A stretch of DNA of 39,085 bases from Ruminococcus sp. (GCA_022641595.1 JALCDN010000008.1:1-39085); one strand, 5' to 3'. Counted from the stretch's first letter, positions 7,294-16,263 are shown. Notes: generated by a model not told the origin, from the letters alone. Numbers and translations are program-made.

Positions 7294-7587
7294 ATGGCAA
7301 AGGTATCTGCTAAATATGAGGTTATGACTGTTTACAGTCTCAAGGACGGCGAAGAGGCTCTCAAGGCTCTCCTCGACAAGTTTAAGGCTACCATCGAAAA
7401 GCACGCTGAAGCTGTCGAAATCAACGAGGACTGGGGCAAGCGCAAGCTCGCATACCCTATCAACGATGAAACAGAAGGCTACTACGTTATCTACAAATTC
7501 GAGTCTAAGCCTGACTACCCTGCTGAACTCTCAAGACGCTTTAATATCACTGACGGCGTTCTTCGTTCACTCGTTACTGTTGACTAA
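7294..7587 (+). CDS. rpsF: 30S ribosomal protein S6
   Basis: A 97-residue S6 protein of normal length, with the typical N-terminal strand (YEVMTVYSLKD), the central WGKRKLAYPI motif and GYYVIYKFESKPD. S6 binds 16S rRNA with S18 on the platform of the small subunit. The start ATG follows AAGGAGGTG. It is the first gene of the conserved rpsF-ssb-rpsR operon, with ssb 31 bp downstream, behind a consensus promoter. Confidence 0.97.
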   Translation: MAKVSAKYEVMTVYSLKDGEEALKALLDKFKATIEKHAEAVEINEDWGKRKLAYPINDETEGYYVIYKFESKPDYPAELSRRFNITDGVLRSLVTVD

Positions 7588-7618
7588 TCGAATTTCCATC
7601 TTTTAAGGAGTAGGTCAG

Positions 7619-8128
7619 ATGAACAAAGTTATTCTTATGGGCAGGCTTACTGCTGACCCCGATCTCAGACAAACTACCAGCGGTATCGCTTCGTGCCGTT
7701 TCACTATTGCTGTGAATCGCCGCTTTACCGACAAAAATACCGGTGAAAGACAAGCCGATTTTATCTCCTGCACAGCTTGGCGTCAAACCGCAGAATTTAT
7801 CAGCCGCTACTTCAAAAAAGGCAGTATGATCTGCGTTGAAGGCACTTTACGTACAGGCAGCTATACGGATAAAAAATATTCAGACGTTACTCACTATACT
7901 ACTGACGTTTTAGTCGATAATGCCGAATTTACCGGTTCTAAATCTGATTCTCAGGGCGGTAACGCTAATTATTCTGCTCCGTCAAATAATAATTACAACT
8001 ACCAAGCTCCTGCCCCTTCGCAGACTGCTCCCGCTTCGGCTCAGCCTGCACCTTCAAACGACTCTCTCTCTTTCGGAGACCTGGGCGACTTTGAGGAAAT
8101 TCTCGGCGACGGCGACGTTCCGTTCTAA
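7619..8128 (+). CDS. ssb: Single-stranded DNA-binding protein
   Basis: A 169-residue SSB. An OB-fold covers residues 1 to about 105 (MNKVILMGRLTADPDLR, then FISCTAWRQTAEFISRYFKKGSMICVEGTL). A disordered linker rich in Asn, Ser, Pro, Ala and Gln follows, ending in the acidic tip GDGDVPF that recruits repair and replication partners. It forms a tetramer that coats ssDNA. AAGGAG lies before the ATG. The placement between rpsF and rpsR is the classical Firmicute order. Confidence 0.96.
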   Translation: MNKVILMGRLTADPDLRQTTSGIASCRFTIAVNRRFTDKNTGERQADFISCTAWRQTAEFISRYFKKGSMICVEGTLRTGSYTDKKYSDVTHYTTDVLVDNAEFTGSKSDSQGGNANYSAPSNNNYNYQAPAPSQTAPASAQPAPSNDSLSFGDLGDFEEILGDGDVPF

Positions 8129-8155
8129 CTCTATATTTATAAGGAGGTTTATGTC

Positions 8156-8398
8156 ATGGATAAGGAAAGAAATCCTCGTGGTGCTAAAAGACCACGCAAA
8201 AAGGTTTGTATGTTCTGTGTTGACAGAGTTGAAAAAATCGACTATAAGGATCTTGCAAAGCTCAGAAAATGTATGACTGACAGAGCTAAGATTCTGCCAA
8301 GACGTGTTACAGGTACTTGTGCTTTTCATCAGCGTGAACTCACTGCTGCTATAAAGAGAGCAAGATTTATCGCTTTACTTCCATATGTAAGCGAATAA
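8156..8398 (+). CDS. rpsR: 30S ribosomal protein S18
   Basis: An 80-residue S18 with a basic N-terminus, the Cys pair VCMFCVD near residue 18, [27 protein letters not shown] and the C-terminal [20 protein letters not shown]. The cysteines (VCMFC, C59) make it the zinc-ribbon (C+) form. It binds the platform of the 30S subunit next to S6. AAGGAGG lies before the ATG. It is the last gene of the operon; the terminator begins about 100 bp downstream, and nothing else is seen between. Confidence 0.97.
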   Translation: MDKERNPRGAKRPRKKVCMFCVDRVEKIDYKDLAKLRKCMTDRAKILPRRVTGTCAFHQRELTAAIKRARFIALLPYVSE

Positions 8399-8500
8399 TT
8401 ACAGAAACTACATTTCTTTGTCGTTTTCTGCTGCCAATAAATACTCCGTTTGCTTTGCAGACAGATGTATATTGCGTTAGATTTTAAATTAAAAAAATCA

Positions 8501-8527
8501 GGGAGGTTTTTAAACCTCCCTTTTTTT
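8501..8527 (+). terminator. Terminator of the rpsF-ssb-rpsR operon
   Basis: A 9-bp stem GGGAGGTTT / AAACCTCCC (8501-8509 and 8512-8520) is followed by seven T residues. It is a classical intrinsic terminator. Confidence 0.92.
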
Positions 8528-8557
8528 GTGCCTGACGGCATCACCAGACACTTTTGA

Positions 8558-8773
8558 TTAATCGGACATCGCTACGGCATTCTTACTGCCGCTTCTGAAT
8601 AATAATGTTATACACCATACCGCAGATACTGCTACAAGTATATAAAGCACTCTGCTAATCAGTGTACCGCTACCGCCAAACAACCATGCAATTATGTCAA
8701 GCCGGAATATTCCGACAAGACCCCAGTTTATTCCACCAACTATCAGCAGAATAAGTGCAAGCTTGTCCCACAT
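8558..8773 (-). CDS. DUF378 small membrane protein
   Basis: A 71-residue membrane protein with two predicted helices (about 5-27 and 38-60). The GGINWGLVGIFRLDIIAWLFG motif is the hallmark of the DUF378/YuzA family. Function is unknown; family members are often linked to cell-envelope or stress conditions. The start ATG at 8773 follows AGAGGTG by six bases. It converges with rpsR across the terminator at 8501-8527. Confidence 0.85.
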   Translation of the reverse strand: MWDKLALILLIVGGINWGLVGIFRLDIIAWLFGGSGTLISRVLYILVAVSAVWCITLLFRSGSKNAVAMSD

Positions 8774-8992
8774 AGTAACACCTCTTTCAGTGTATTTCAG
8801 GACACCGCTTATTTTCTTACCAAAATTACAGCATACGTCATAAATTTCGATACTTTATAAAATCCAATGCCGTGAATATCGGCAAATAGTAAGCAACAAA
8901 GATATTTGTCGTTTACTATAATTTCATCATCGGCAGTGCCCTGACTATATTATTGCTGAAACAGGCTCTTTTATTCAAGAGATTTTAATAAA
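8774..8992. other. Intergenic region with two hairpins
   Basis: This 219-bp gap has no open frame of note. It holds a perfect 5-bp stem TGCCG/CGGCA (8868-8884) and an imperfect 13-base inverted repeat (8888-8900 and 8905-8917, 11 of 13 paired, 4-base loop). Neither stem has a U-tract, so they are not obvious terminators. I see no convincing -35/-10 pair for the DUF378 gene. Confidence 0.35.
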
Positions 8993-9268
8993 TCATAATT
9001 TTATCAGAACATAAATCAATGCAGCAAGTTCGATTACAAAAATTGCAGGCAGACCTATGTAAAATTTTGGCTTTTTTGTCTTGTGATGCATAAGCTTCAT
9101 TCCAAGTATTCCGCCAAATATTCCAAGTACAGAAACAAATATCAGCGTAGCCTCAGGAATACGCCACTCATTATTTATCGCCTTTTTCTTGTCTGCTGCA
9201 AAAAATGCAAACGATACAAAATTAAGTACCACATAAATCAGCAATACATATTTATACATTTCTGACAT
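8993..9268 (-). CDS. DUF1294 small membrane protein
   Basis: A 91-residue protein with three hydrophobic segments (about 7-24, 40-58, 70-89). The motif AADKKKAINNEWRIPEATL, then GGILGMKLMHHKTKKPKF, is characteristic of DUF1294. Its function is unknown. The start ATG at 9268 follows a GGGGGG run by six bases. It ends 219 bp before the DUF378 gene and starts 30 bp after the ygjP-like gene, so it may be transcribed by readthrough from the polyamine operon. Confidence 0.82.
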   Translation of the reverse strand: MSEMYKYVLLIYVVLNFVSFAFFAADKKKAINNEWRIPEATLIFVSVLGIFGGILGMKLMHHKTKKPKFYIGLPAIFVIELAALIYVLIKL

Positions 9269-9298
9269 ATTTTACCCCCCCAAGGCACAAAATCTGCT

Positions 9299-9964
9299 CT
9301 ACTGCTTCAGAAGTTTTGCACATTCATCATATTCAGGGAAAATGCTGTTTAACTCCTTATAAAAAGCCGCCGTATGTCCACTATATTTATAGTGCATATA
9401 TTCATGATAGTATACTGAATAAACACACTTTAACGGATAATCAGCAAGCTTTGTGCATATTGATATTTTGTGTTTGAAAGCATTGCAGCTTCCCCAAAGT
9501 GTCTTCATATACTTGATTGTTACGGTAGTAATTGGAATATTATAGCCTTTTCCCCGAAAATCTGCTGCTACTTCAGAATTTATTTTACTGAACACATCAA
9601 AGCACATATCTATTTTACAGTTTCTGAGAGCCACTTGCACATCTTCATAACGCTTCTCAAGTAAGTCATTTACCGTGAAAACGTTGCCGTCAAATTGTGC
9701 ATAATTCCCAGACATTTTCTTGAATTCAACAGGATAAACCTTACCAAGATAATGTGTCTCATTTGGATTTTCTGCTCTTTTTGACGCTTTTTCAAGCATT
9801 CTGATTAGCTTTTCATAGTTCTTGTCAATAAAATCTTTTATTTGCAAATCAGTCACATTATAATTTGCCGACACATCTATTGTTCCGTCAGGCTTTGCTC
9901 TGAAATACATATTTTTTATATTTTTTCGAGTTACAATGTACTTGATTTCTTTTTTTTCGTTCAT
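9299..9964 (-). CDS. YgjP/DUF45-type metallopeptidase-like protein
   Basis: About 221 residues. The C-terminal half holds WGSCNAFKHKIS and then HEYMHYKYSGHTAAF, a zinc-type HExxH motif (about 187-191) with a third His about six residues later, as in the YgjP/WLM-like metal hydrolases. The biochemical role of the family is poorly known. I prefer the ATG at 9964, just after the nspC stop (9981); an alternative ATG at 10006 would add 14 residues and overlap nspC. Neither has a strong Shine-Dalgarno, which suggests translational coupling to nspC. It appears to be the last gene of the polyamine operon, though nothing in it points to polyamine chemistry. Confidence 0.8.
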   Translation of the reverse strand: MNEKKEIKYIVTRKNIKNMYFRAKPDGTIDVSANYNVTDLQIKDFIDKNYEKLIRMLEKASKRAENPNETHYLGKVYPVEFKKMSGNYAQFDGNVFTVNDLLEKRYEDVQVALRNCKIDMCFDVFSKINSEVAADFRGKGYNIPITTVTIKYMKTLWGSCNAFKHKISICTKLADYPLKCVYSVYYHEYMHYKYSGHTAAFYKELNSIFPEYDECAKLLKQ

Positions 9965-9980
9965 ATTTCCGATACTCGCA

Positions 9981-11108
9981 TTACAATCTGCATTTAAAGT
10001 CCTCATAGCTAAACTTTTTTATGATTTTGATTTCTCCGTTACTTTTCAGAATACCTATTGACGGAAGTGGCATTCCGTTGAAAGTGTTATTTTTTACCAT
10101 AGTATAAATTGCCATATCATTAAATATCAGTTTATCACCGATTTTCAGTGGCTCATCAAAGGAATATTCGCCTATCATATCACCTGCAAGGCAAGTCTGG
10201 GAGCCTAATCGGTAGGCATATTTTTTCTCATTTGGGAGTCCTGAACCGTACAACGGCGGACGATACGGCATTTCGAGTACGTCAGGCATATGACAGGCTG
10301 CTGACGTATCAAGGATTGCTGTCATCATATCGCTTTGTGTTATATCGAGTACCTTTGTAATCAGATATCCTGCATTGAGTGCCACAGCCTCTCCGGGTTC
10401 AAGAAATACCTCAAGACCGTATTTTTCCTGCATACGTCTTATACACTTTTCAAGGCGTGCAATATCATAATCGTCCCGAGTTATGTGATGACCTCCGCCA
10501 AAATTTATCCATTGCATTTTATGAAAATATTCGCCGAATTTTTCCTCTGCCGCACAAATAGTTGATTCAAGGTCATCGGAATTTTGTTCACAGAGCGTAT
10601 GAAAATGGAGTCCGCTGACTCCTTCGAGCTTTTCGGGAATAAAATCCTTCAGTCGGATTCCAAGGCGTGACTTTGGTGAGCAAGGGTCATATATTTCGTG
10701 TCCGGACTGTGTAGAAAATTCAGGATTTATCCTAAGTCCGACTTTTTTACCTGCAGCAAGTACTCTGTCACGATACTTGTCAAGCTGACTGAACGAATTG
10801 AAGATGATGTGTCCGCAATATGAAATTATTTCGTCGATTTCCTCGTCACGGTATGCAGCGGAAAAGACGTGATTCTCCTTGCCCATACACTCGTATCCGA
10901 GCCGTGCCTCATAGAGTCCGCTGCAAGCAGTTCCGCTGATATACTTACTTATCAGCGGATACATATGATAACACGAAAACGCTTTCTGAGCAAGCAGAAT
11001 CTTTGCACCCGTACGTTTTTCGACTCCGTTAAGAATTTCGAGGTTGTGAATTAGCTTTGCCTCATCAATTATATAGCAGGGTGTATTTATATTTGTTATA
11101 TCAAGCAT
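9981..11108 (-). CDS. nspC: Carboxynorspermidine/carboxyspermidine decarboxylase
   Basis: A 375-residue alanine-racemase-fold (fold type III) PLP decarboxylase that turns carboxyspermidine into spermidine (or carboxynorspermidine into norspermidine). The PLP lysine is in LLAQKAFSCYHM (Lys42). Other marks are GLHFHTLCEQ, FGGGHHITRDDYD, LEPGEAV and the C-terminal catalytic Cys in QTCLAGDMIGEY. The frame is open 21 codons further, but the ATG at 11108 has GAGGC five bases upstream and gives the usual family length. It starts 14 bp after the CANSDH stop, so the two steps of this spermidine route are directly coupled. Confidence 0.92.
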   Translation of the reverse strand: MLDITNINTPCYIIDEAKLIHNLEILNGVEKRTGAKILLAQKAFSCYHMYPLISKYISGTACSGLYEARLGYECMGKENHVFSAAYRDEEIDEIISYCGHIIFNSFSQLDKYRDRVLAAGKKVGLRINPEFSTQSGHEIYDPCSPKSRLGIRLKDFIPEKLEGVSGLHFHTLCEQNSDDLESTICAAEEKFGEYFHKMQWINFGGGHHITRDDYDIARLEKCIRRMQEKYGLEVFLEPGEAVALNAGYLITKVLDITQSDMMTAILDTSAACHMPDVLEMPYRPPLYGSGLPNEKKYAYRLGSQTCLAGDMIGEYSFDEPLKIGDKLIFNDMAIYTMVKNNTFNGMPLPSIGILKSNGEIKIIKKFSYEDFKCRL

Positions 11109-11122
11109 TTCAGCCTCACAAA

Positions 11123-12325
11123 TCAGTCCACAAGGTTCGGATTGAAGCTTTCCTGCCAAGGAAGTCCCCACTTATTCAGAGCGTCCATAAACGGATCAGG
11201 GTCAAATTCCTCGATATTATAGACGCCTGCTCTGTTCCACTTGCCTGTAAGAACCATCATTGCACCTATCATTGCAGGCACACCTGTTGTGTATGATATT
11301 GCCTGTGAACCGACTTCTCTGTAGCACTGCTGATGATCGCAGATATTATAAAGGTAATATGTTTTGTCCTTGCCGTCTTTTTTGCCTCTGAATATGCAGC
11401 CGATATTTGTTTTTCCGACTGTTCTTGGGCCAAGTGATGCAGGGTCGGGCAGAACTGCCTTTAAAAACTGAAGCGGCACTATTGGTCTGCCCTCGTACAT
11501 TATAGGCTCAATTGAAGTCATTCCTACGTTTTCAAGGCATTTAAGATGTGTAAGATAGCTTTGTCCAAACGTCATAAAGAAACGTATTCTTTTGATTCCC
11601 TTAATATTCAGTGCAAGCGACTCAAGCTCCTCGTGATGAAGAAGATACATATCCTTCTTACCGACTCCCTCGAAATCGTAGACACGCTTTATTTCCATAG
11701 GTTCTGTTTCAACCCATTTTCCGTTCTCAATGTAGCTTCCCTTTGCGGAAACCTCACGAATATTGATTTCAGGATTAAAATTGGTTGCGAACGGGTAGCC
11801 GTGGTCACCGCCGTTGCAGTCGAGTATATCTATATAATTTATCTCATCAAATTCGTGCTTTATTGCATAAGCCGAAAATACTCCCGTAACTCCGGGGTCA
11901 AAGCCGCTTCCGAGAAGTGCTGTAATTCCTGCTTTTTCAAAGCGTTCACGATAAGCCCACTGCCACTTGTACTCAAATTTTGCTGTATCGAGTGGCTCGT
12001 AGTTTGCAGTATCGACGTAATGAGTTTTCGTTGCAAGGCAAGCGTCCATAATCGTGAGGTCCTGATAAGGAAGTGCAAGATTAAGCACAACATCGGGTTT
12101 ATATGAATTTATAAGTGCAACAAGCTCATCAACGTTATCGGCATTTACCTGAGCGGTTTCAATTACCGTTTTTGTTGTTGGCTGAAGCTTTTCCTTAAGT
12201 TTATCGCACTTGGATTTTGTACGGCTTGCAATCATTATTCCCTCAAAAACATCGCTGTTCTGACAGCACTTGTGAATTGCTACGGACGCAACGCCTCCGC
12301 AGCCGATTATCATACATTTTTTCAT
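11123..12325 (-). CDS. Carboxynorspermidine/carboxyspermidine dehydrogenase
   Basis: A 400-residue saccharopine-dehydrogenase-like protein (CANSDH, LYS1-like). It joins aspartate beta-semialdehyde to putrescine (or diaminopropane) with NADPH, giving carboxyspermidine (or carboxynorspermidine). The N-terminal Rossmann motif is MIIGCGGVASVAIHKC. DVVLNLALPYQDL, HYVDTANYEP and LLGSGFDPGVTGVFSAYA follow the family pattern. The assignment over a lysine-pathway enzyme rests on length and on nspC directly downstream. It lies 30 bp after speB. Confidence 0.9.
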   Translation of the reverse strand: MKKCMIIGCGGVASVAIHKCCQNSDVFEGIMIASRTKSKCDKLKEKLQPTTKTVIETAQVNADNVDELVALINSYKPDVVLNLALPYQDLTIMDACLATKTHYVDTANYEPLDTAKFEYKWQWAYRERFEKAGITALLGSGFDPGVTGVFSAYAIKHEFDEINYIDILDCNGGDHGYPFATNFNPEINIREVSAKGSYIENGKWVETEPMEIKRVYDFEGVGKKDMYLLHHEELESLALNIKGIKRIRFFMTFGQSYLTHLKCLENVGMTSIEPIMYEGRPIVPLQFLKAVLPDPASLGPRTVGKTNIGCIFRGKKDGKDKTYYLYNICDHQQCYREVGSQAISYTTGVPAMIGAMMVLTGKWNRAGVYNIEEFDPDPFMDALNKWGLPWQESFNPNLVD

Positions 12326-12355
12326 TTTTAAATCCTCCGTTTACAGCTTCTCAGA

Positions 12356-13207
12356 TTATGACAAAGCAAGAAGCAGTTCTCTTATAAGTTTGCAGGCAAC
12401 AGCAGTTGAAACTCCACTCTGGTCATACTGGGGACTGAGTTCGTTCACGTCGCACGCAACCACATTAAGCTGTGAGCATACAGACGTTACTGCATTACGC
12501 AGCTCATTGAACGTAATTCCGCCTGCTTCAGGAGTTCCCGTACCCGGAAATACTGATGGATCAAGTACGTCAAGGTCTATTGTAAGGTAAACGTTTTTAC
12601 CTTTAAGGTATTCTATAGTCTGAGCCAATCCGTTCAGATTGAACTTATTCATATATGTGTGGGCAGTTGCAAACCTGAATTCGTCTCGGTCACCGCTTCT
12701 GATGCCGAACTGGAAAATATGACCGTCACCAACAATCTCGTGACATCTTCTGAGTACGCAGGCGTGTGAAAGTTTTTGTCCGAGGTAATCGTTTCTCAGG
12801 TCTGCATGAGCGTCAAAATGAACGATATGGAGGTCCTCATAGGTATCTGCAACCGCCATAACCGAACCGAGTGTTACAAGATGCTCTCCACCTATCATAA
12901 ACGGAAGCTTTCCGTCCCTGAGAATCTGTGCAGAACGTGAAGCAATATCGGCTATAACACGATTGGTACTTCCGAACGGCAATTCAAGGTCTCCGCTGTC
13001 AAAGTACGAAAAATCAAGCATATCCTTATCCTGATAAGGACTGTATGTTTCAATTCCGAAGCTGTCATTTCTGATAGCTGATGGTGCAAAGCGTGTGCCG
13101 GGACGAAAACTTGTTGTTCCATCAAAGCCTGCACCGAAAAGAACGATTGTGGCTTCATCATATTCGGCATCACAAGCTATAAAAGTCTGTACATTTTTAT
13201 TCAACAT
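12356..13207 (-). CDS. speB: Agmatinase
   Basis: A 283-residue ureohydrolase that cleaves agmatine to putrescine and urea with two Mn ions. The metal ligands are all present: GGEH (His109), HFDAHAD (Asp132, His134, Asp136) and TIDLDVLDP (Asp211, Asp213). The frame is open 38 codons further upstream inside speE; the ATG at 13207, with GGAGC 10 bases before, overlaps the end of speE by 11 bp and gives normal family length. The agmatinase call over arginase or formiminoglutamase rests on its place in the operon after speA, so the substrate is an inference. Confidence 0.9.
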   Translation of the reverse strand: MLNKNVQTFIACDAEYDEATIVLFGAGFDGTTSFRPGTRFAPSAIRNDSFGIETYSPYQDKDMLDFSYFDSGDLELPFGSTNRVIADIASRSAQILRDGKLPFMIGGEHLVTLGSVMAVADTYEDLHIVHFDAHADLRNDYLGQKLSHACVLRRCHEIVGDGHIFQFGIRSGDRDEFRFATAHTYMNKFNLNGLAQTIEYLKGKNVYLTIDLDVLDPSVFPGTGTPEAGGITFNELRNAVTSVCSQLNVVACDVNELSPQYDQSGVSTAVACKLIRELLLALS

Positions 13208-14048
13208 CTCGCAGAAGCTCCTCAACATAATTTGGTAATGCAAATGAACCAATATGAAGTCTCGGATTGTAGTAATGTGTTTTGAGTCCGAGCATACTCC
13301 ATTTTGTTCCGTTATAGTCATTTATCGGGTGATATTTTTTTGAAGCAAATCCGAAAAGCCAGTGTCCTGACGGATATGTCGGTATATGAGCCTGATACAC
13401 CTTGCTTATCGGAAAGCTTTCGACAATTCTTTTATGTGAACGCTGCATAGCCGCAGCGTCCTCGGCGTAGAACGGACTTTCGTGCTGATTGACCATAATT
13501 CCATCATCTTTAAGTGCCTTGTAGCAGCTACCGTAAAACTCCTTTGTAAACAGTCCCTCACCGGGACCGAATGGGTCGGTTGAGTCAACGATAATAATAT
13601 CGTACTCATTTTCGCAGCGTCTTATAAATTTAACGCCGTCCTCAAAGTAGAAATTTATTCTTGGGTCATCGAAGCTGCACGATGTTGTCGGAAGATACTT
13701 TTTACTTACCTCAACCACAAGCTCGTCAATTTCCACAAGGTCTATGCTTTCAATTGACGGATAGCGTGTAAGCTCACGGATAACTCCGCCGTCGCCAGCA
13801 CCTATCACAAGTATTTTCTTAGGATTCGGATGTACTGCAACGGGTGTGTGGGTTATCATTTCGTGGTAAATAAATTCGTCTTTTTCTGTCAGCATCATAT
13901 AGCCGTCAAGAGTAAGAAAGCGTCCGAATTCCTTTGAATCGAAGATGTCTATACGCTGAAACTCACTGTTTCCGCTGTAAAGCTGACGGTCAACCCTTAT
14001 TGAAAATTTCACATTAGGCGTATGACGTTCCGTAAACCACAGTTCCAT
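13197..14048 (-). CDS. speE: Spermidine synthase (aminopropyltransferase)
   Basis: A 283-residue enzyme that transfers an aminopropyl group from decarboxylated AdoMet to putrescine. Visible marks are YHEM (61-64), the nucleotide-binding GAGDGG (83-88), an acidic ribose-binding strand SIDLVEIDEL, and the catalytic loop VDSTDP (Asp155, Asp158) followed by GPGEGLFT. The start ATG overlaps the speA stop by one base (TAATG), which implies translational coupling. The product could also be a longer polyamine if the other spermidine route in this operon supplies spermidine. Confidence 0.93.
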   Translation of the reverse strand: MELWFTERHTPNVKFSIRVDRQLYSGNSEFQRIDIFDSKEFGRFLTLDGYMMLTEKDEFIYHEMITHTPVAVHPNPKKILVIGAGDGGVIRELTRYPSIESIDLVEIDELVVEVSKKYLPTTSCSFDDPRINFYFEDGVKFIRRCENEYDIIIVDSTDPFGPGEGLFTKEFYGSCYKALKDDGIMVNQHESPFYAEDAAAMQRSHKRIVESFPISKVYQAHIPTYPSGHWLFGFASKKYHPINDYNGTKWSMLGLKTHYYNPRLHIGSFALPNYVEELLRDVE

Positions 14049-15502
14049 TAAATATCCTCCTTCAGCACGTTAAGTTTTTTAATATTGATGTCCTCTGTTC
14101 CTGTCATCTGGCAGCCCTTTTCCTTGGCATACTTTATATATTCAATAATATCGGCAGTAATAAGCTCACCCGGTGCAAGTATAGGTATTCCCGGAGGATA
14201 GCACATTACAAACTCGGTGCATATATGACCTGCTGCCTCATCAAGCGAAACAGCACGTTTATCGGCATAAAAAGCCATTCTCGGAGCTTTTGCAACTACA
14301 GGTGTAATATACTCCTGAGTCAGCATACCGCTGCCCTCTTTGCCAAAGCGTCTTCTGATTTCGGAAAGTGCACTTATAAGCCGTTCTATATCACGTTCCC
14401 TGTCGCCAACAGAGAGGTATGCAAGAATATTGCCGATATCGCCGAATTCTATCTGAATGTCATATTCATCTCTCAAGAGGTCATAGACCTCGATTCCTGC
14501 AAGTCCAACGGTAAGTGTGTGAACAGAAAGCTTTGAAATATCGAAATCAAAGATGCTGTCACCGTTAACAAGTTCTTTTGAGAAGGCATAATATCCGCCG
14601 ATTGAATTGATTTCGGAGCGTGCATATTCTGCCATTTCTATTGTTTTGTCAAATATTTCCTTACCATTCAGAGCAAGCCTTTTGCGTGAAATATCAAGGC
14701 TTGTCAGCAAAAGATAAGATGCACTTGTAGTTTGGGTAAGGTTTATAATCTGTCGCATATAGTCGGGATTAATTCGTTTGCCCATAAGAAGAAATGAGCT
14801 TTGGGTGAGGCTTCCGCCTGATTTGTGCATACTTACCGATGCCATATCCGCACCTGCTGCCATAGCAGTTATTGGAAATCTGTCATTGAAATAGAAATGT
14901 GTTCCATGAGCTTCATCGACAAGCACAAGCATTCCCTTTGAATGTGCAAGCTCGGTAATGCGTTTAAGGTCGGAGCAGATGCCGTAATAGGTCGGATTAT
15001 TGACAAGTACAGCCTTTGCATCGGGATTTTCTTCGATTGCCTTTTCTACGTCCGAAAGTGACATACCGAGGGCGATTCCGAGCTTATTATTAACATCGGG
15101 GTTTACATATACAGGTATTGCATCACAGATTATAAGTGCATTTATTGCACTTCTGTGGACATTTCTTGGCATAATAATCTTATCTCCGCTTTTGCAGGCA
15201 TACATTATCATGCTTTGCACGGCAGAAGTAGTTCCGCCGACCATAAAAAAAGCATTTGCAGCCGAAAAGGCTTCAGCGGCGATTTCCTCGGCTTCCTTAA
15301 TTACAGACACAGGGTGACAAAGGTTATCAAGCGGCTTCATTGAGTTGACATCGACGTCCATACAGCTTTTGCCGAGAAATCGAGTAAGCTCCGCATTGCC
15401 ACGTCCACGTTTATGACCCGGCACATCGAACGGAACAACTCTCATTTCCTTGAATTTCTCAAGAGCCTCATAAATCGGGGCTTTATTCTGGTCAAGAGGC
15501 AT
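14048..15502 (-). CDS. speA: Arginine decarboxylase, PLP fold type I
   Basis: A 484-residue member of the Orn/Lys/Arg decarboxylase family. The N-terminus is FDVPGHKRGRG, then FMVGGTTSAVQSMI, DEAHGTHFYF (196-205) and the PLP lysine in SVSMHKSGGS (Lys227). It is the compact Gram-positive form without the N-terminal wing domain of the enteric inducible enzymes. Arginine rather than lysine or ornithine is inferred from the agmatinase gene in the same operon. Start and stop overlap the neighbouring genes by one base each (TAATG), giving tight coupling with speD and speE. Confidence 0.88.
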   Translation of the reverse strand: MPLDQNKAPIYEALEKFKEMRVVPFDVPGHKRGRGNAELTRFLGKSCMDVDVNSMKPLDNLCHPVSVIKEAEEIAAEAFSAANAFFMVGGTTSAVQSMIMYACKSGDKIIMPRNVHRSAINALIICDAIPVYVNPDVNNKLGIALGMSLSDVEKAIEENPDAKAVLVNNPTYYGICSDLKRITELAHSKGMLVLVDEAHGTHFYFNDRFPITAMAAGADMASVSMHKSGGSLTQSSFLLMGKRINPDYMRQIINLTQTTSASYLLLTSLDISRKRLALNGKEIFDKTIEMAEYARSEINSIGGYYAFSKELVNGDSIFDFDISKLSVHTLTVGLAGIEVYDLLRDEYDIQIEFGDIGNILAYLSVGDRERDIERLISALSEIRRRFGKEGSGMLTQEYITPVVAKAPRMAFYADKRAVSLDEAAGHICTEFVMCYPPGIPILAPGELITADIIEYIKYAKEKGCQMTGTEDINIKKLNVLKEDI

Positions 15503-16263
15503 TAATAAACATTCCTTCCGCTGAAAATTTCTATCATTTCACGTTTAAGAGCCGTACTTATTTCAAGTCTTTTGTAAGGCGGAAGCTCGTCAACATCGGT
15601 ATTGAACAGATAGTTCTGCAAATAAAGCTCCTTTATAAGCATTTTTGTATGGAAAATATTAGCTTGATATACATTTATATCTACTGCATCGTATTTCATA
15701 AGTGTTTTTTTGTCTATGTAGTCCTGAATTGAGGTTATATCGTGATCTATAAACAGTTTTTCTCCGGAAATATTTCTTGTAAAGCCTCTTACCTTGTAGT
15801 CCATTGTAATTATATCCGAGTCAAAGCTTCCTATAAGGTAATCGAGTGCTGTAAGCGGAGTTATTTTTCCGCAGGTTGCGACATCGATATCGACTCTGAA
15901 AGTTGCAATGCTGTTATCCGGGTGAAATTCCGGATAAGTATGTACTGTTACATGGCTTTTGTCGAGATGGGCAATAGTTTCGTTGCCCTTGAAAGGAATC
16001 ATTGTGTCATCGGCTATCAGGAAAGTTGCAGAAGCTCCCTGTGGGTCGTAGTCCTGACGTGAAATGCTCAGAACCTGAGCACCTATCATTTCTGTAAGGT
16101 GCGTCATTATATCTGTAATTCGTTCCGAATTATACTGTTCGTCAACATAGGCTATATAGTCCTGCTGTTCTTTTGGAGTTTTTGCATAGCAGACATCATA
16201 TATATTGAAGCTCAGAGATTTTGTAAGGTTATTGAAACCATAGAGTTTAAGCTTACTTTCCAT
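15502..16263 (-). CDS. speD: S-adenosylmethionine decarboxylase proenzyme
   Basis: A 253-residue pyruvoyl enzyme that makes decarboxylated AdoMet, the aminopropyl donor for SpeE. It resembles the longer, E. coli-type (class 1a) enzymes, about 264 residues, more than the short Bacillus type. The self-cleavage site is in [15 protein letters not shown], between Lys102 and Ser103; Ser103 becomes the pyruvoyl group. Further conserved stretches are [19 protein letters not shown] and [23 protein letters not shown]. The start is ATG 16263, four bases after GAGGTG; the frame is open 12 codons further without a ribosome site. First gene of the operon, behind a long leader. Confidence 0.93.
   Translation of the reverse strand: MESKLKLYGFNNLTKSLSFNIYDVCYAKTPKEQQDYIAYVDEQYNSERITDIMTHLTEMIGAQVLSISRQDYDPQGASATFLIADDTMIPFKGNETIAHLDKSHVTVHTYPEFHPDNSIATFRVDIDVATCGKITPLTALDYLIGSFDSDIITMDYKVRGFTRNISGEKLFIDHDITSIQDYIDKKTLMKYDAVDINVYQANIFHTKMLIKELYLQNYLFNTDVDELPPYKRLEISTALKREMIEIFSGRNVY

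Noticed and set aside
11546-12106. 186-codon plus-strand frame opposite the CANSDH gene
   Set aside because: Antisense to a conserved enzyme, rich in Cys and Ile from reversed codons, with no start signals.
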